A DNA stretch of 64,000 bases from assembly GCF_025628985.1 (NCBI RefSeq), contig NZ_JAOTEM010000001.1, positions 682,001 to 746,000 of the forward strand, written 5' to 3'. Under the pieces are notes generated by a model, which was not told the origin of the DNA, made no database searches, and worked only from the letters and a program-made list of their open reading frames with translations. This document shows positions 54,674 to 63,293 of the stretch, piece by piece. This DNA is from Chryseobacterium edaphi (GTDB taxonomy: Bacteria; Bacteroidota; Bacteroidia; Flavobacteriales; Weeksellaceae). The first letter of the stretch is position 1. Every line of letters begins with the position of its first letter. The position numbers and the translations under genes were made by a program.

Positions 54674-55587
54674 ATGGAAAGCAAGAAGAAACCTCGGATA
54701 TTTAATTCTGTCTCAGAATTGCATAAGACTTTAGGTCTTGTAGCTCCGCAACACCCGTTGATCAGTATTTCAAATTATGCAGATATTACCTCAGATGTTT
54801 CGGAATTATCAAAGGCGATGGTACTCAATATGTACAAGATATCTTTCAAATTTAATTTTACAGGGCGTATCAAATATGGTTAGAAATACTATGATTTCGA
54901 TGCAGTGGACTTAGTTTTTCTGCGCCAATGAAGGTGATTTCCGCTGGAGATGGTGAAGCGGATTATAGCGGTCGTTCATTAATTATTCATTCAGATTTTT
55001 TACGGAATTATCCGCTGATGAAAACCATCCAAGATTTCGGGTTTTTCTCCTATTCTGTGAATGAGGCATTGCACCTGTCGGAGACCGAAAAAGCAACCAT
55101 AATGAAAATTTTTGAAAGCATCGAAGTTGAACTTTTATCTTCTATTGATCATTTCAGTCAGGATATCATCATCTCTCAAATCGAGCAGTTGCTCAATTAT
55201 AGTAATCGATTTTATAACCGTCAGTTTATTACCCGCAAAACCTATCACAATGATCATTTGTCTAAATTGGACGATATCATCTCAGATTTTTTAAATAATG
55301 ATGATGCGTTGTTAAATGGTGTTCCCAGCATATATTTCCTTGCTGAAAAGATAGGTCTGTCTCAGCGCTATCTTAGCGATATGCTTCAATCTATAACGGG
55401 GATGAACAGTCAGCAATATCTTCAGTCTAAAATGGTTGAAAAGGCAAAAGTATTGTTGAGTACAAGCACTCTTAGCGTTAGCGAAATTGCATACAGAATA
55501 GGATTTGAATATCCACAGTCATTTAATAAATTTTTTAAAAAGCAGACAGAACTTTCACCATTAGAATTTCGTAATTCATTCAATTAA
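54674..55587 (+). pseudogene. AraC family regulator, two lesions
   Basis: Paralogue of the intact AraC gene at 44152-45069. The frame from ATG 54674 stops at TAG 54881-54883 where the paralogue has Gln (RIKYG-stop-KYYDFD versus MRYGQQFYDFD). A 1-base shift near 54.90 kb then moves the frame to the one open from 54928 to 55587, which contains the complete helix-turn-helix region (KIGLSQRYLSDMLQ, VSEIAYRIGFEYPQSF). The DNA-binding domain could be translated alone from ATG 54928, but the sensor domain is broken. Confidence 0.85.
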
Positions 55588-55605
55588 ATCTAGGATAATT
55601 GATAC

Positions 55606-55640
55606 AAAAAATGACAACCGTGAAAGTTGTCATTTTTTTT
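55606..55640. terminator. bidirectional terminator between convergent genes
   Basis: AAAAAATGACAAC (55606-55618) pairs perfectly with GTTGTCATTTTTT (55626-55638); A and T tracts on both sides serve both strands. Confidence 0.88.
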
Positions 55641-55662
55641 ATTTCGAATTTATAATTCAATA

Positions 55663-56244
55663 TTATTGAGCAGAGATCTGGCTTATCAGAAACTTTTCCA
55701 TTTTTTTGATACGTTTTTGATCTTGATTAATGATAAAAGACTCGTGCCATCCGGTGAAAGAACTTACAATGAAATCTGTCAGCATCTCGGCATCTATATC
55801 CTTATTGATTTCACCTTTTTCCATGGCCTTTTTTATCAGAGACAAGATTAAAGAATTGGTAAAATCATTATCCGCTTTTAAAATGGCTTGTATTGATTGA
55901 TCATTATTGGCGATTTCAAATGTAGTTTTAATGGCAAGGCAACTATTTTTTCCGTAGATAATGGTGTTTACAGAAGCATTGATGAAAGCGATGATGGTTT
56001 TCAGTGGAGATTTGTTTCCGTCAGCACTTTTTACAGCTTCAGCCATACGTGCTTCTGTGTAATTTTTTATGCAGCGTACAAATAGTTCGTGCTTATCCCC
56101 AATCGTGTTATACAGACTACTGCTATTAATTCCCATTGCATCCGTAAGTTCCCGCATCGAGGCGCCATTGTAGCCTTTTTTCCAAAAAACATCCATTGCT
56201 TTTTCTATTGCTTCCTTCTCGTTAAATTCTACACTTCTTGCCAT
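55663..56244 (-). CDS. TetR/AcrR family regulator
   Basis: 193 residues starting at MARSVEFNEKEAIEKAMDVF (ATG 56244); an upstream ATG at 56289 adds unrelated residues. Helix-turn-helix GASMRELTDAMGINSSSLYN followed by IGDKHELF. The C-terminal domain has KNSCLAIKTTFE, similar to redox/aldehyde-responsive TetR proteins. It may control the nearby MazG-like and saccharopine-dehydrogenase-like genes or itself. Confidence 0.88.
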   Translation of the reverse strand: MARSVEFNEKEAIEKAMDVFWKKGYNGASMRELTDAMGINSSSLYNTIGDKHELFVRCIKNYTEARMAEAVKSADGNKSPLKTIIAFINASVNTIIYGKNSCLAIKTTFEIANNDQSIQAILKADNDFTNSLILSLIKKAMEKGEINKDIDAEMLTDFIVSSFTGWHESFIINQDQKRIKKMEKFLISQISAQ

Positions 56245-56342
56245 ATGACAAAGATAATAATTTGATAAAAATAATATTTGTATTGTCATTAATTTAAGTC
56301 TATTAATTAATGAAAGTTATTATTTACCTAAATAATTAAACA

Positions 56343-56663
56343 TTACTTGAAAAGTTGTTCAGTTTTGATTAAAAAATGATTTAAAGCTTCCTTGATATCA
56401 ATCTCTGATCTTTCTGCTAAAACAATCAGCCACCAAATATTTTCACCCAATTTATGTTCAAGTTCAGACTTTGAATCAACATTGGGCCATCGTTTTTGCT
56501 CAGACATAATATTCCTGCCGACCAATCCTGCATCGGTAAGATAAGCCAGTGCATCTTCTTCGACAGTCCATTGGCTACCGTGATGTTGTAATTCCAGTTG
56601 ATGGTATTTCTGTCTTAATTCTAAAGAACGACGAATGATTTCGTCCAGATCATTATTTTTCAT
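56343..56663 (-). CDS. MazG-like protein
   Basis: 106 residues. LEHKLGENIWWLIVLAERSE followed by IDIKEALNHFL is the MazG-like C-terminal helix pattern, and EEDALAYLTDAGLVGR supplies an upstream acidic segment. All-alpha nucleotide pyrophosphohydrolase relatives clean up non-canonical NTPs; the complete ExxE/ExxD metal set is not clear, so catalysis is uncertain. Confidence 0.65.
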   Translation of the reverse strand: MKNNDLDEIIRRSLELRQKYHQLELQHHGSQWTVEEDALAYLTDAGLVGRNIMSEQKRWPNVDSKSELEHKLGENIWWLIVLAERSEIDIKEALNHFLIKTEQLFK

Positions 56664-56737
56664 TTATTTCAATTTTTTTTAGTTTAATTTTAAAGCATTG
56701 TACAGATTTAAAAAAGAAATCCGTACAAAAGCTCAAT

Positions 56738-57736
56738 TTACAGATTAATAACATAAGTGTCTGGAAGATCATTCAAAATTCCCGAACCATAAGCAGAACC
56801 TGGCGATTGAAATCCAGTTTTAAAATCATTATTTAAGATTCGGTTGGCAACGGCAACAGCAGAAATCGGCGTCAAGGTGTATCCTGAAGGTGCATCTATC
56901 ATGGCACGCACTATTTTTCCGTCTTTACCCACGATTTCGCCTGAGATCGCATTTCTGCCTGCAGCTCTTTCTTCTTTGGTTGGTCCATCGGGCAAATTAT
57001 TCGGATCAAGTTCGGACTGGCTGAGAGCAGGAAGTTTAAGCGAAAAATACTCTTCAATATTAGGGATGTCTGTCGATTTATAAGACAGAATAATTCCTCC
57101 TAACGGAGTGGGAATGCACTCTATGTCTTCTTTACCAAAAGAAAACGTTTTTGGCTGAGCATCCTTATCCTTCTGGATTTCATCGTTTCGTCTAACTAAT
57201 ATTCCTAAATCAGCAATGTTTTTACTGCTTAGTACAGAACCTTTTGAGAATCCGCCATAATGTTGGAAACCCATACTTAATTTTTGAGGTTCATCCACCA
57301 ATTGTGAAAGATGAACAGCAAGTGCGTCATAACTTACGAATAGCCCTGCACCAGAAATCAATTGTATATTGGCTTCTTTTGCGCGGTCATCCAAAGATTC
57401 AGCCAGTTGATATGTTTCCATTTCTGCGCTGATATCCAGATAATGAACCTTAGCTTTAAGACAGGCTTCGATTGCACTCTTTGCCGTATTCGTGAAAGGT
57501 CCTGCAGCGTTGATCAGAACATGTTTGTCAGATAGCGCTTTCTTCCAGGCGTTTTCGTCGTCCACAGTAAAAATGTGATAAGGCACACTTAGTTCGTGAG
57601 CAACTTCAATGATGCTGTCTTCACCTCGACCTGCGATTTCAAAGTCGAGACCTAGTTCTTTTGCACGCTCGGCGATTATTTTTCCTGTATAGCCTGCCGC
57701 TCCATAGATGAGCAATTTTTTTTCTGATTTTTCCAT
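56738..57736 (-). CDS. saccharopine dehydrogenase-like NAD(P)-binding reductase
   Basis: 332 residues from ATG 57736 (a further 25 codons upstream have no family similarity). N-terminal LLIYGAAGYTGKIIAERAKE and EIAGRGEDSI, VLINAAGPF and HYLDISAEM define the trans-acting enoyl-reductase/saccharopine-dehydrogenase-like group. Substrate unknown. Its upstream region carries three copies of a TetR-style element and a TACCTTTG -7 box (complement of 57870-57877). Confidence 0.82.
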   Translation of the reverse strand: MEKSEKKLLIYGAAGYTGKIIAERAKELGLDFEIAGRGEDSIIEVAHELSVPYHIFTVDDENAWKKALSDKHVLINAAGPFTNTAKSAIEACLKAKVHYLDISAEMETYQLAESLDDRAKEANIQLISGAGLFVSYDALAVHLSQLVDEPQKLSMGFQHYGGFSKGSVLSSKNIADLGILVRRNDEIQKDKDAQPKTFSFGKEDIECIPTPLGGIILSYKSTDIPNIEEYFSLKLPALSQSELDPNNLPDGPTKEERAAGRNAISGEIVGKDGKIVRAMIDAPSGYTLTPISAVAVANRILNNDFKTGFQSPGSAYGSGILNDLPDTYVINL

Positions 57737-57765
57737 TAATAATAATTTAAAAGATTGTTTAATTT

Positions 57766-57900
57766 GAAACGATTGTTTTAGATATGGATTAAATTTTTTT
57801 TGCTGTATCAATCGTTATTCTAATTTTTTGAATAATAATATTTAGAAATTTTCTCTCGTAAATCTAAAACAAAGGTAATTTATTATTTGAAACAATCGTT
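57766..57900. promoter_or_regulatory. operator cluster upstream of the 57736 gene
   Basis: GAAACGATTGTTT (57766-57778), TCAATCGTTA (57808-57817) and GAAACAATCGTT (57889-57900) are variants of one element, GAAACRATYGTT, a near-palindrome. They bracket TACCTTTG (minus strand, 57877-57870), the likely -7 box of the reductase gene. Confidence 0.55.
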
Positions 57901-57993
57901 ACAGAAATTGAAATTTATAAGAATTTTATTTAAAATGAGCTGGTGATTTTTTTGTTCCAGTTAATTTAAATTGATTGTTAGAAAATTAAATGA

Positions 57994-58113
57994 AAATGAC
58001 ACCAACAGTCTTTAGTTGGTGCCATTTGGCTGTGTGTGACCAAGACGAGCTTATCTTCAAACACTTTTATCGACGATTTGGTTCGATTAAGTCAAATTAA
58101 ACAGGAATTACAA
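57994..58113 (+). repeat. dispersed repeat, copy 4, with left-edge hairpin
   Basis: The left hairpin AAATGACACCAAC/GTTGGTGCCATTT (57994-58006, 58015-58027) is homologous to the copy 2 hairpin. The core (58036-58113) differs from copy 1 at five codons when read in the open frame, four of them synonymous. Confidence 0.8.
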
Positions 58114-58591
58114 TACGCATTTTCATCAAACAATTCTTGTAGTTTTTCTATATCGCAGTTTAATATTAAAAATTTATAATAATTAGCAGTGGAATAGTTG
58201 GTCTTTGGTTGGTTTGACTGTCTTGACCCATAAGTGAAAATATATCGAAAAATTTGGTGGAAGATTTGGAAAGAATTGTAAAACTAAATAATCATTGAAG
58301 TGTGGGGATTTCTAAAATTATTGCTGCAAATAGATAGAAGTCCGTATCTTCAATATGCTGTCATAATAGTTGACCATTGAGAATGCCTTTCAAATTTTGA
58401 AGGTTGGAAAGATGTTGCTGCATACAAATGTCACGAAAAATTGATTTAGCTACAATCTGTAAAAATTTTGCAAAAGTTTCACTAGGTAAATAATGCGGTT
58501 TGTTCAATTAAAAAGTGGATTATAATAAGTCGAAATTCAACATAGAAATATTTAATGGTCGCAAAAACTGTATCTAATTATTTAATGAGAG

Positions 58592-58615
58592 AAATGTCTC
58601 GTAATTGAGACATTT
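58592..58615. promoter_or_regulatory. palindromic operator upstream of TetR gene
   Basis: AAATGTCTC-GTAATT-GAGACATTT, a perfect 9-bp inverted repeat ending 16 bases before the TetR start. TATATTTG follows at 58620-58627, very close to the ATG. Autoregulation is the simplest reading. Confidence 0.75.
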
Positions 58616-58631
58616 GTCGTATATTTGAGTA

Positions 58632-59192
58632 ATGAAAGATACAAAAGATAAAATTATTGCTGCTACTGTGTTTTGCTTAAATATGAACGAAAATGCTAGC
58701 ATTGATGAAATTGCTAATCACCTTGGAATAAATAGACGGACAATTCATAGATACTTTAAAGATAGAAATAATTTATTGCAATGCTGCTTAAGTAAGATGA
58801 TGTCAAAATGTAATAGGGCAATGGCTGACGCTTATGAAAGTAGTGCTGATCCTATAGAACAAGTGGAAGCGATGTTTGATGCTGCACTCTCGATTGGTAT
58901 TGAATATTCTTTTGTGAAAAAAATTTTTAAACGTTCCAATTATGGACAGGTTCTTAAAAGTGAAAGTTTAGATTATGAATCGGTTAACCAAAAATGGTGC
59001 AGGCTTATAACAGGATTACAACATTCCGGCGTGATTAACAATTTATTACCAATTTCGTGGGTTTACAATCTTTTTGGTGGTATCGTAGATATCGCCATTC
59101 AAGCAGAAACGAGTGGAGATGTAGCAATCAATGAGATCAGAAATCTTTCATGGGACTCCTTTAAGGGTAGTATTGGAATGATCAACAAGTAG
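58632..59192 (+). CDS. TetR/AcrR family regulator
   Basis: 186 residues. N-terminal KDKIIAATVFCLNMNENASI and helix-turn-helix IDEIANHLGINRRTIHRYFK, then DRNNLLQCC. The ligand domain is unassigned. A perfect palindrome overlaps its promoter region. Transcribed toward an alpha/beta hydrolase and a SnoaL-like gene that it may control. Confidence 0.88.
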   Translation: MKDTKDKIIAATVFCLNMNENASIDEIANHLGINRRTIHRYFKDRNNLLQCCLSKMMSKCNRAMADAYESSADPIEQVEAMFDAALSIGIEYSFVKKIFKRSNYGQVLKSESLDYESVNQKWCRLITGLQHSGVINNLLPISWVYNLFGGIVDIAIQAETSGDVAINEIRNLSWDSFKGSIGMINK

Positions 59193-59284
59193 TAACAAAT
59201 AAAATAGTATCTGTGTGACCCTTGATCGTGATACAGCAGAATGTCAAAGGATACGCTCAGATCTATATGCAAACGACATAATAA

Positions 59285-60180
59285 ATGATTACAAAAGAAA
59301 AGGAAAAATATGATGATGAATATCTTGTTAGTACGCTGTCGGGCTTTACTAATCATCATCAATATGTAAATGGTACGCAATTACACTTTGTATCAGGCGG
59401 TCAAGGTTCAACTCTTATCCTCTTACCTGGTTGGCCGCAACTTGGTGGAGCTACCATAAAATCATGCCAATTTTAGCTAAACATCATAAGGTTATAGTGA
59501 TAGATCTCAGAGGGATGGGCTCTTCTGAAAAATCAATTGGTGGCTACAGTAAAAAAAACATGGCCAGCGATATCGCGTCATTAATTCGATTAATGGAACT
59601 TGGTATTGTTAGTATTGCTGGGCATGATATAGGCGCTACCATAGCAATTAGCTTTGCAGGAAATTATCCGGAGCTCACAGAAAATTTAATTGTTCTTGAT
59701 ACACCATTTCCTGAAGATGATCTTTACAAGCTTCCTATGTTGCCGGTAGGACTTCCGGTGCATCCATGGCGGATAGCCTTCAATCAGATAAAAGATTTAC
59801 CTGGAAATCTATTGGAAGGCCGTTTCCACATTGTTCAAAATTGGCTATTTGATGAAATGCTGGTAAACAAGGATAGTATAAGCGATTTCGATCGGCAGGT
59901 ATATGCTAAGGCTTACGAAACAAAAGAAGCAATTAACGCATCAAATGCTTGGTATCAGGCATTTCCAGAGGACATTCAAGATATAAAAGATATGAAAATT
60001 ATTGAGGCGCCAACCTTAGCGTTGGGAAGTACTAATGCGACGACAATGTTGAAAGCGTCTCTTCCAAATTATATCAGGAATCTAGAGTTTAAAGAGATTA
60101 AAAATTCTGGTCACTTCATTGTAGAAGAACAGCCTATTGAAGTAGCAAACTTGATCTCTGAATTTTTGACACAAGATTGA
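59285..60180 (+). pseudogene. alpha/beta hydrolase (epoxide hydrolase-like), frameshifted
   Basis: The frame from ATG 59285 runs through NGTQLHFVSGGQGSTLILLP and GWPQ, then goes out of phase at about 59440; the second frame resumes with TWWSYHKIMPIL and continues to 60180. One missing A (CAACTTGG for CAAACTTGG) restores a continuous 298-residue hydrolase. Catalytic features: oxyanion LLPGWPQ, nucleophile Asp in AGHDIGATIA, and a C-terminal His in NSGHFIVEEQP. Translation from the second frame alone would lack the oxyanion loop. Confidence 0.82.
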
Positions 60181-60272
60181 ACATTTACCCTGATTAGCAA
60201 TTCAGAGCAAAGTAATTGAGTGTAAGAAAAAATTGAAAAAAAAGTAAATTTTTTATTTATAAACAAAATAAT

Positions 60273-60698
60273 ATGAGTCAAGAAGAAACATTAATTGAAA
60301 TTAACAAAAATGTGATACTCCGTTTTAACAAAGAAGTTATAGAGCAAGGAAATATTGAATCTTTCGAAGAATTAATGGACGATAAATTTGTCAATCATTC
60401 AGCGCCTCCTGATACTGATAATGGTCCCAAAGGAATGATTAATACTTTTAATAATATTTTACGTCCTGCAATGCCTGATTTAAAAGTAACAATATATGAG
60501 CAGGTCGGCGAAGGAGATTTAATTGTAACACGGAAAAATATTAGTGGTACTCAGACCGGTGAATTAATGGGAGTTCCTGCTAGTGGTCGTAAAATAAGTA
60601 TTGATGTAATAGACATAGTAAAGGTCAAAGATGGGAAGTATGTAGAACATTGGGGCTTAAATACACTGCTGTCAGTATTAGCACAACTTAAAAGCTAA
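60273..60698 (+). CDS. SnoaL-like ester cyclase family protein
   Basis: 141 residues. Pattern of the SnoaL-like polyketide-cyclase group: NKEVIEQGNIESFEELMDDK, FVNHSAPPDTDNGPKGM, GVPASGRKISIDVIDIVKV and EHWGLNTLL. Substrate unknown; present in many oxidative-stress or detoxification operons. It follows the broken hydrolase by 92 bases. Confidence 0.85.
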   Translation: MSQEETLIEINKNVILRFNKEVIEQGNIESFEELMDDKFVNHSAPPDTDNGPKGMINTFNNILRPAMPDLKVTIYEQVGEGDLIVTRKNISGTQTGELMGVPASGRKISIDVIDIVKVKDGKYVEHWGLNTLLSVLAQLKS

Positions 60699-61012
60699 AT
60701 TTATATACTCAACTGGAACATTTAAGCATTGTAATTAAATTGTAAAACAGTTTAATACAATTTATAAAAACTTACAAATATATGCTTGTAAGTTTTTTTT
60801 ATGAAAAATGGAATCATTTAAAAGTAATTAATGCTTATCACTATAAAATTTTGGGCGACGGAAGTATTTCATGAAAACTGTGACGTGAAAAATTCAAATT
60901 TACTGGAAGAGCAAAATTTTAAAAAACTACTGACATACGGCTGTCACAAAGTCAAATTAGCTTTGCATCAAAATATTTAAATAAAAACTTCAATACAATA
61001 CCAGATTAAATC
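60699..61012. other. 314-bp intergenic region
   Basis: Contains the terminator 60767-60800; nothing else supported. Confidence 0.5.
60767..60800 (+). terminator. Rho-independent terminator after the SnoaL gene
   Basis: AAAACTTACAA (60767-60777) pairs perfectly with TTGTAAGTTTT (60786-60796), followed by more T. Confidence 0.88.
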
Positions 61013-61882
61013 ATGTCTGAAATAAAAAATACTCCAAGCTGGCTTGATAAAAGCCTTTTCCCATTTAAAAGCCGTTTTTTAAATATAGATGGTAATACCA
61101 TTCATTTTGTTGATGAAGGTCAAGGTCCTGTACTGTTATTGCTGCATGGGAATCCGACTTGGTCTTTTTTATATAGACATATTATAAAGAAATTAAAAAG
61201 TAGTTTTAGATGCATCGCGCTTGATTATCCTGGATTTGGTCTTAGTGTGGCTAATGCTGAATATAAATATACTCCTGAGGAGCATTCTTTTATTTTGGAG
61301 AAATTTGTTGAACAACTTGGTCTTGATAACATAAGAATAATGGTGCAAGATTGGGGCGGCCCAATTGGTTTAGGATTTGCGGGACGTCGGCCTGAATTAA
61401 TTCACTCCCTTGTTATTGGTAATACATGGGCATGGCCTGCAACTGGTGCGATGTCCATTGTCTCTAAAATATTCGGTAGTGGCCTGGGACGGTTCTTCAT
61501 TACCCGCAATAATTCTATGATGAAGTTTATTTTAGAATCCGGTATGAATGAAAAGCTAGAAGAAAATGAAATTGCCGCTTACCTATCTCCGTTTAAGACA
61601 AAAAAGTCAAGGATCCCAACTTGGATTTTTCCAAAGGAGATTGTGGGCAGCAGATTGTTTTTGAAAGATGTGGAACTCGGAATGAATAACTTAGTTGATA
61701 AACCTGTTTTGTTTATTTGGGGAGATGCTGATGGCGCATTCCGCGAGGGAGAACTTAGTAGGTTACAGGAATTCTTTCCCAAAAATGAACTAGTGGTATT
61801 GAAAGGAGTCAAACATTATATTCAAGAAAACGCTCCTGATGAAATCTGCAAAGCAGTTTTAAAATCCAAAATCTTGGAGTAA
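61013..61882 (+). CDS. haloalkane dehalogenase-like alpha/beta hydrolase
   Basis: 289 residues. Oxyanion motif LLHGNPTWSFLYRH, RCIALDYPGFGLS, nucleophile Asp113 in VQDWGGPIGL, and catalytic His268 in KGVKHYIQE are the haloalkane dehalogenase pattern; the HGNPTWS and QDWGG elements separate it from epoxide hydrolases and esterases. Dehalogenation is the known reaction of the family, but natural substrates are usually unknown and the halide-stabilising residues cannot all be verified here. Stands alone with ~130 bases before the ATG lacking a clear promoter. Confidence 0.85.
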   Translation: MSEIKNTPSWLDKSLFPFKSRFLNIDGNTIHFVDEGQGPVLLLLHGNPTWSFLYRHIIKKLKSSFRCIALDYPGFGLSVANAEYKYTPEEHSFILEKFVEQLGLDNIRIMVQDWGGPIGLGFAGRRPELIHSLVIGNTWAWPATGAMSIVSKIFGSGLGRFFITRNNSMMKFILESGMNEKLEENEIAAYLSPFKTKKSRIPTWIFPKEIVGSRLFLKDVELGMNNLVDKPVLFIWGDADGAFREGELSRLQEFFPKNELVVLKGVKHYIQENAPDEICKAVLKSKILE

Positions 61883-62209
61883 TAAAATTTTAGTAAATCT
61901 TATTGTAGTTTATATCAACAGATATAACATGATAGTATGCAGAGTAACTGGTTAGACCAACGTTCGTGAATTCTTTATCTATCATCTTGCTTAGATAACC
62001 GGCCTGAGAATGCCTGTAATTCTAAATCGATCTATTGCTGTTTAGTTCAATGTTTAGGCAACATTCATGCTAGTGGTAAAGATTGCTATTGCGAGGTATT
62101 TTGATACGTGTTGGTATCGTAATCAACTAGTTTTAAATTAAATTTAAAAAAAAATTAGAATATTGTTGTCGTATATATTATATTTGCGACAACATTTTAA
62201 TATAAAACA
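61883..62209. other. 327-bp intergenic region with MarR-type operator
   Basis: Nothing coding. The last 45 bases contain an inverted repeat overlapping a -7 box (62165-62193). Confidence 0.5.
62165..62193. promoter_or_regulatory. inverted repeat over the promoter of the VOC-MarR genes
   Basis: GTTGTCG (62165-62171) and CGACAAC (62187-62193) form 7-bp arms flanking TATATTTG (62179-62186), a Bacteroidota -7 box. Binding of the downstream MarR protein would block the promoter. Confidence 0.65.
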
Positions 62210-62569
62210 ATGAAACAATTAACATTCGCATCTTTACAGGTAAAAAATTTAGAAGCATCAAAAATATTTTACACCGAAAAACTAGGATTTGAGATACAAG
62301 ATGTCAATCCGCAGGTATGTGTCTTTAAATATAATGAGGGTGAGGCAAGTTTTGCTATTCGTACACCGCTTGAGCCAATTGAAGATCGAGAACTGGGTAT
62401 CGGGGTAGCCCTTCGGTTTGCTGTAGATCAGAACATAGATGAATTGAAAGAACAATTGATTTTAACAGGAATACAGACCGCTGGACCAGTTATAGTAACA
62501 CCTTTCGGAAGGGCATTTCATGTATTGGATCTCGATGGTTATAAACTCACTTTCTTGGAATCGAAATAG
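62210..62569 (+). CDS. glyoxalase/VOC-fold protein
   Basis: 119 residues, the size of one VOC domain pair: LTFASLQVKNLEASKIFYTE, KLGFEIQD, and the C-terminal TPFGRAFHVLDLDGYKLTFL. Relatives include glyoxalase I, dioxygenases and antibiotic-binding proteins; the metal ligands are not obvious, so the role is open. Shares its promoter region with an operator and is followed by a MarR gene. Confidence 0.85.
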   Translation: MKQLTFASLQVKNLEASKIFYTEKLGFEIQDVNPQVCVFKYNEGEASFAIRTPLEPIEDRELGIGVALRFAVDQNIDELKEQLILTGIQTAGPVIVTPFGRAFHVLDLDGYKLTFLESK

Positions 62570-62692
62570 CTTTAATAGTATTTCAAGACTTGATTTATCT
62601 TCAATGAAGAAACGAGCATATCGATTCCGCTCAGTTTTTTAAGACCAGCAAACAAGACTTCGAGTTAATTTCATCAAAAATGCTTTAATCTA

Positions 62693-63151
62693 ATGTCAAA
62701 AGAAATTGAATTTCACTTTAAGAGCCAAAAGGATAGTCCGGGTTATTTACTTGGTAAGGTAACAATGCTGTGGCAGCGTAAAATCAAAAAATGTTTGGAT
62801 CCCTTGAATTTGACTCAGACCCAGTTCGTTTTATTGGCTGCCTTAGGCTGGCTTTCCAAGGCCAGTGAGTCAGTGACCCAAGTAGATATCGCCAATCAAA
62901 GCAATACTGACAGAATGATGGTTTCAAAAGTTTTGCGTACATTGGAAGAAAAAGGGTTTGTGACCAGAACGGAGCATGAGAAAGATACCAGAGCAAAAAC
63001 CATTAGATTGACAAGTGCAGGTGAAGTAGTTTTGCAGAGAGCATTGGTTGAAGTAGAAAATAGTGATCTTGAATTTTTTTCTGTCCTAGGTAATGAGATA
63101 TCTTTTTTCAATAATTATATGTCTTTACTTATTGAAAGGTCTGGTCATTAA
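62693..63151 (+). CDS. MarR family transcriptional regulator
   Basis: 152 residues. Winged helix with LNLTQTQFVLLAALGWL, VTQVDIANQSNTDRMMVSKV, LRTLEEKGFVTRTEHEKDTR and KTIRLTSAGE, the MarR recognition helix and wing. Likely represses the upstream VOC gene and itself through the 62165-62193 palindrome. Confidence 0.92.
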   Translation: MSKEIEFHFKSQKDSPGYLLGKVTMLWQRKIKKCLDPLNLTQTQFVLLAALGWLSKASESVTQVDIANQSNTDRMMVSKVLRTLEEKGFVTRTEHEKDTRAKTIRLTSAGEVVLQRALVEVENSDLEFFSVLGNEISFFNNYMSLLIERSGH

Positions 63152-63220
63152 GATTAAGTGATTTATCTATAGTTTCTAATATTGAAGTACGGCTGGCAGA
63201 AAACAATATGTTAGAAATAG

Positions 63221-63257
63221 AAAATGGCGCGGGATGCAAGCGGTGCCCATTTTTTTA
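63221..63257. terminator. probable bidirectional terminator
   Basis: AAAATGG (63221-63227) pairs with CCATTTT with a GC-rich, imperfect inner stem, between the convergent MarR gene and the 63294 gene; T7 follows on the plus strand. Confidence 0.6.
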
Positions 63258-63293
63258 ATTTCATTTTCTAAATTTTTAAAGGAAATTGTTTTT

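Larger units (their letters stand above)
57737..58631. other. 895-bp intergenic region with operators and repeat copy 4
   Basis: No gene supported. It holds the operator cluster 57766-57900, dispersed repeat copy 4 (57994-58113), about 470 bases of AT-rich sequence with no recognised content, and the palindrome 58592-58615 before the next TetR gene. Confidence 0.55.

Noticed and set aside
56249..56256. Minus-strand TATCTTTG as promoter of the TetR gene at 56244
   Set aside because: Only four bases from the start codon and no -33 element; kept out of the annotation.
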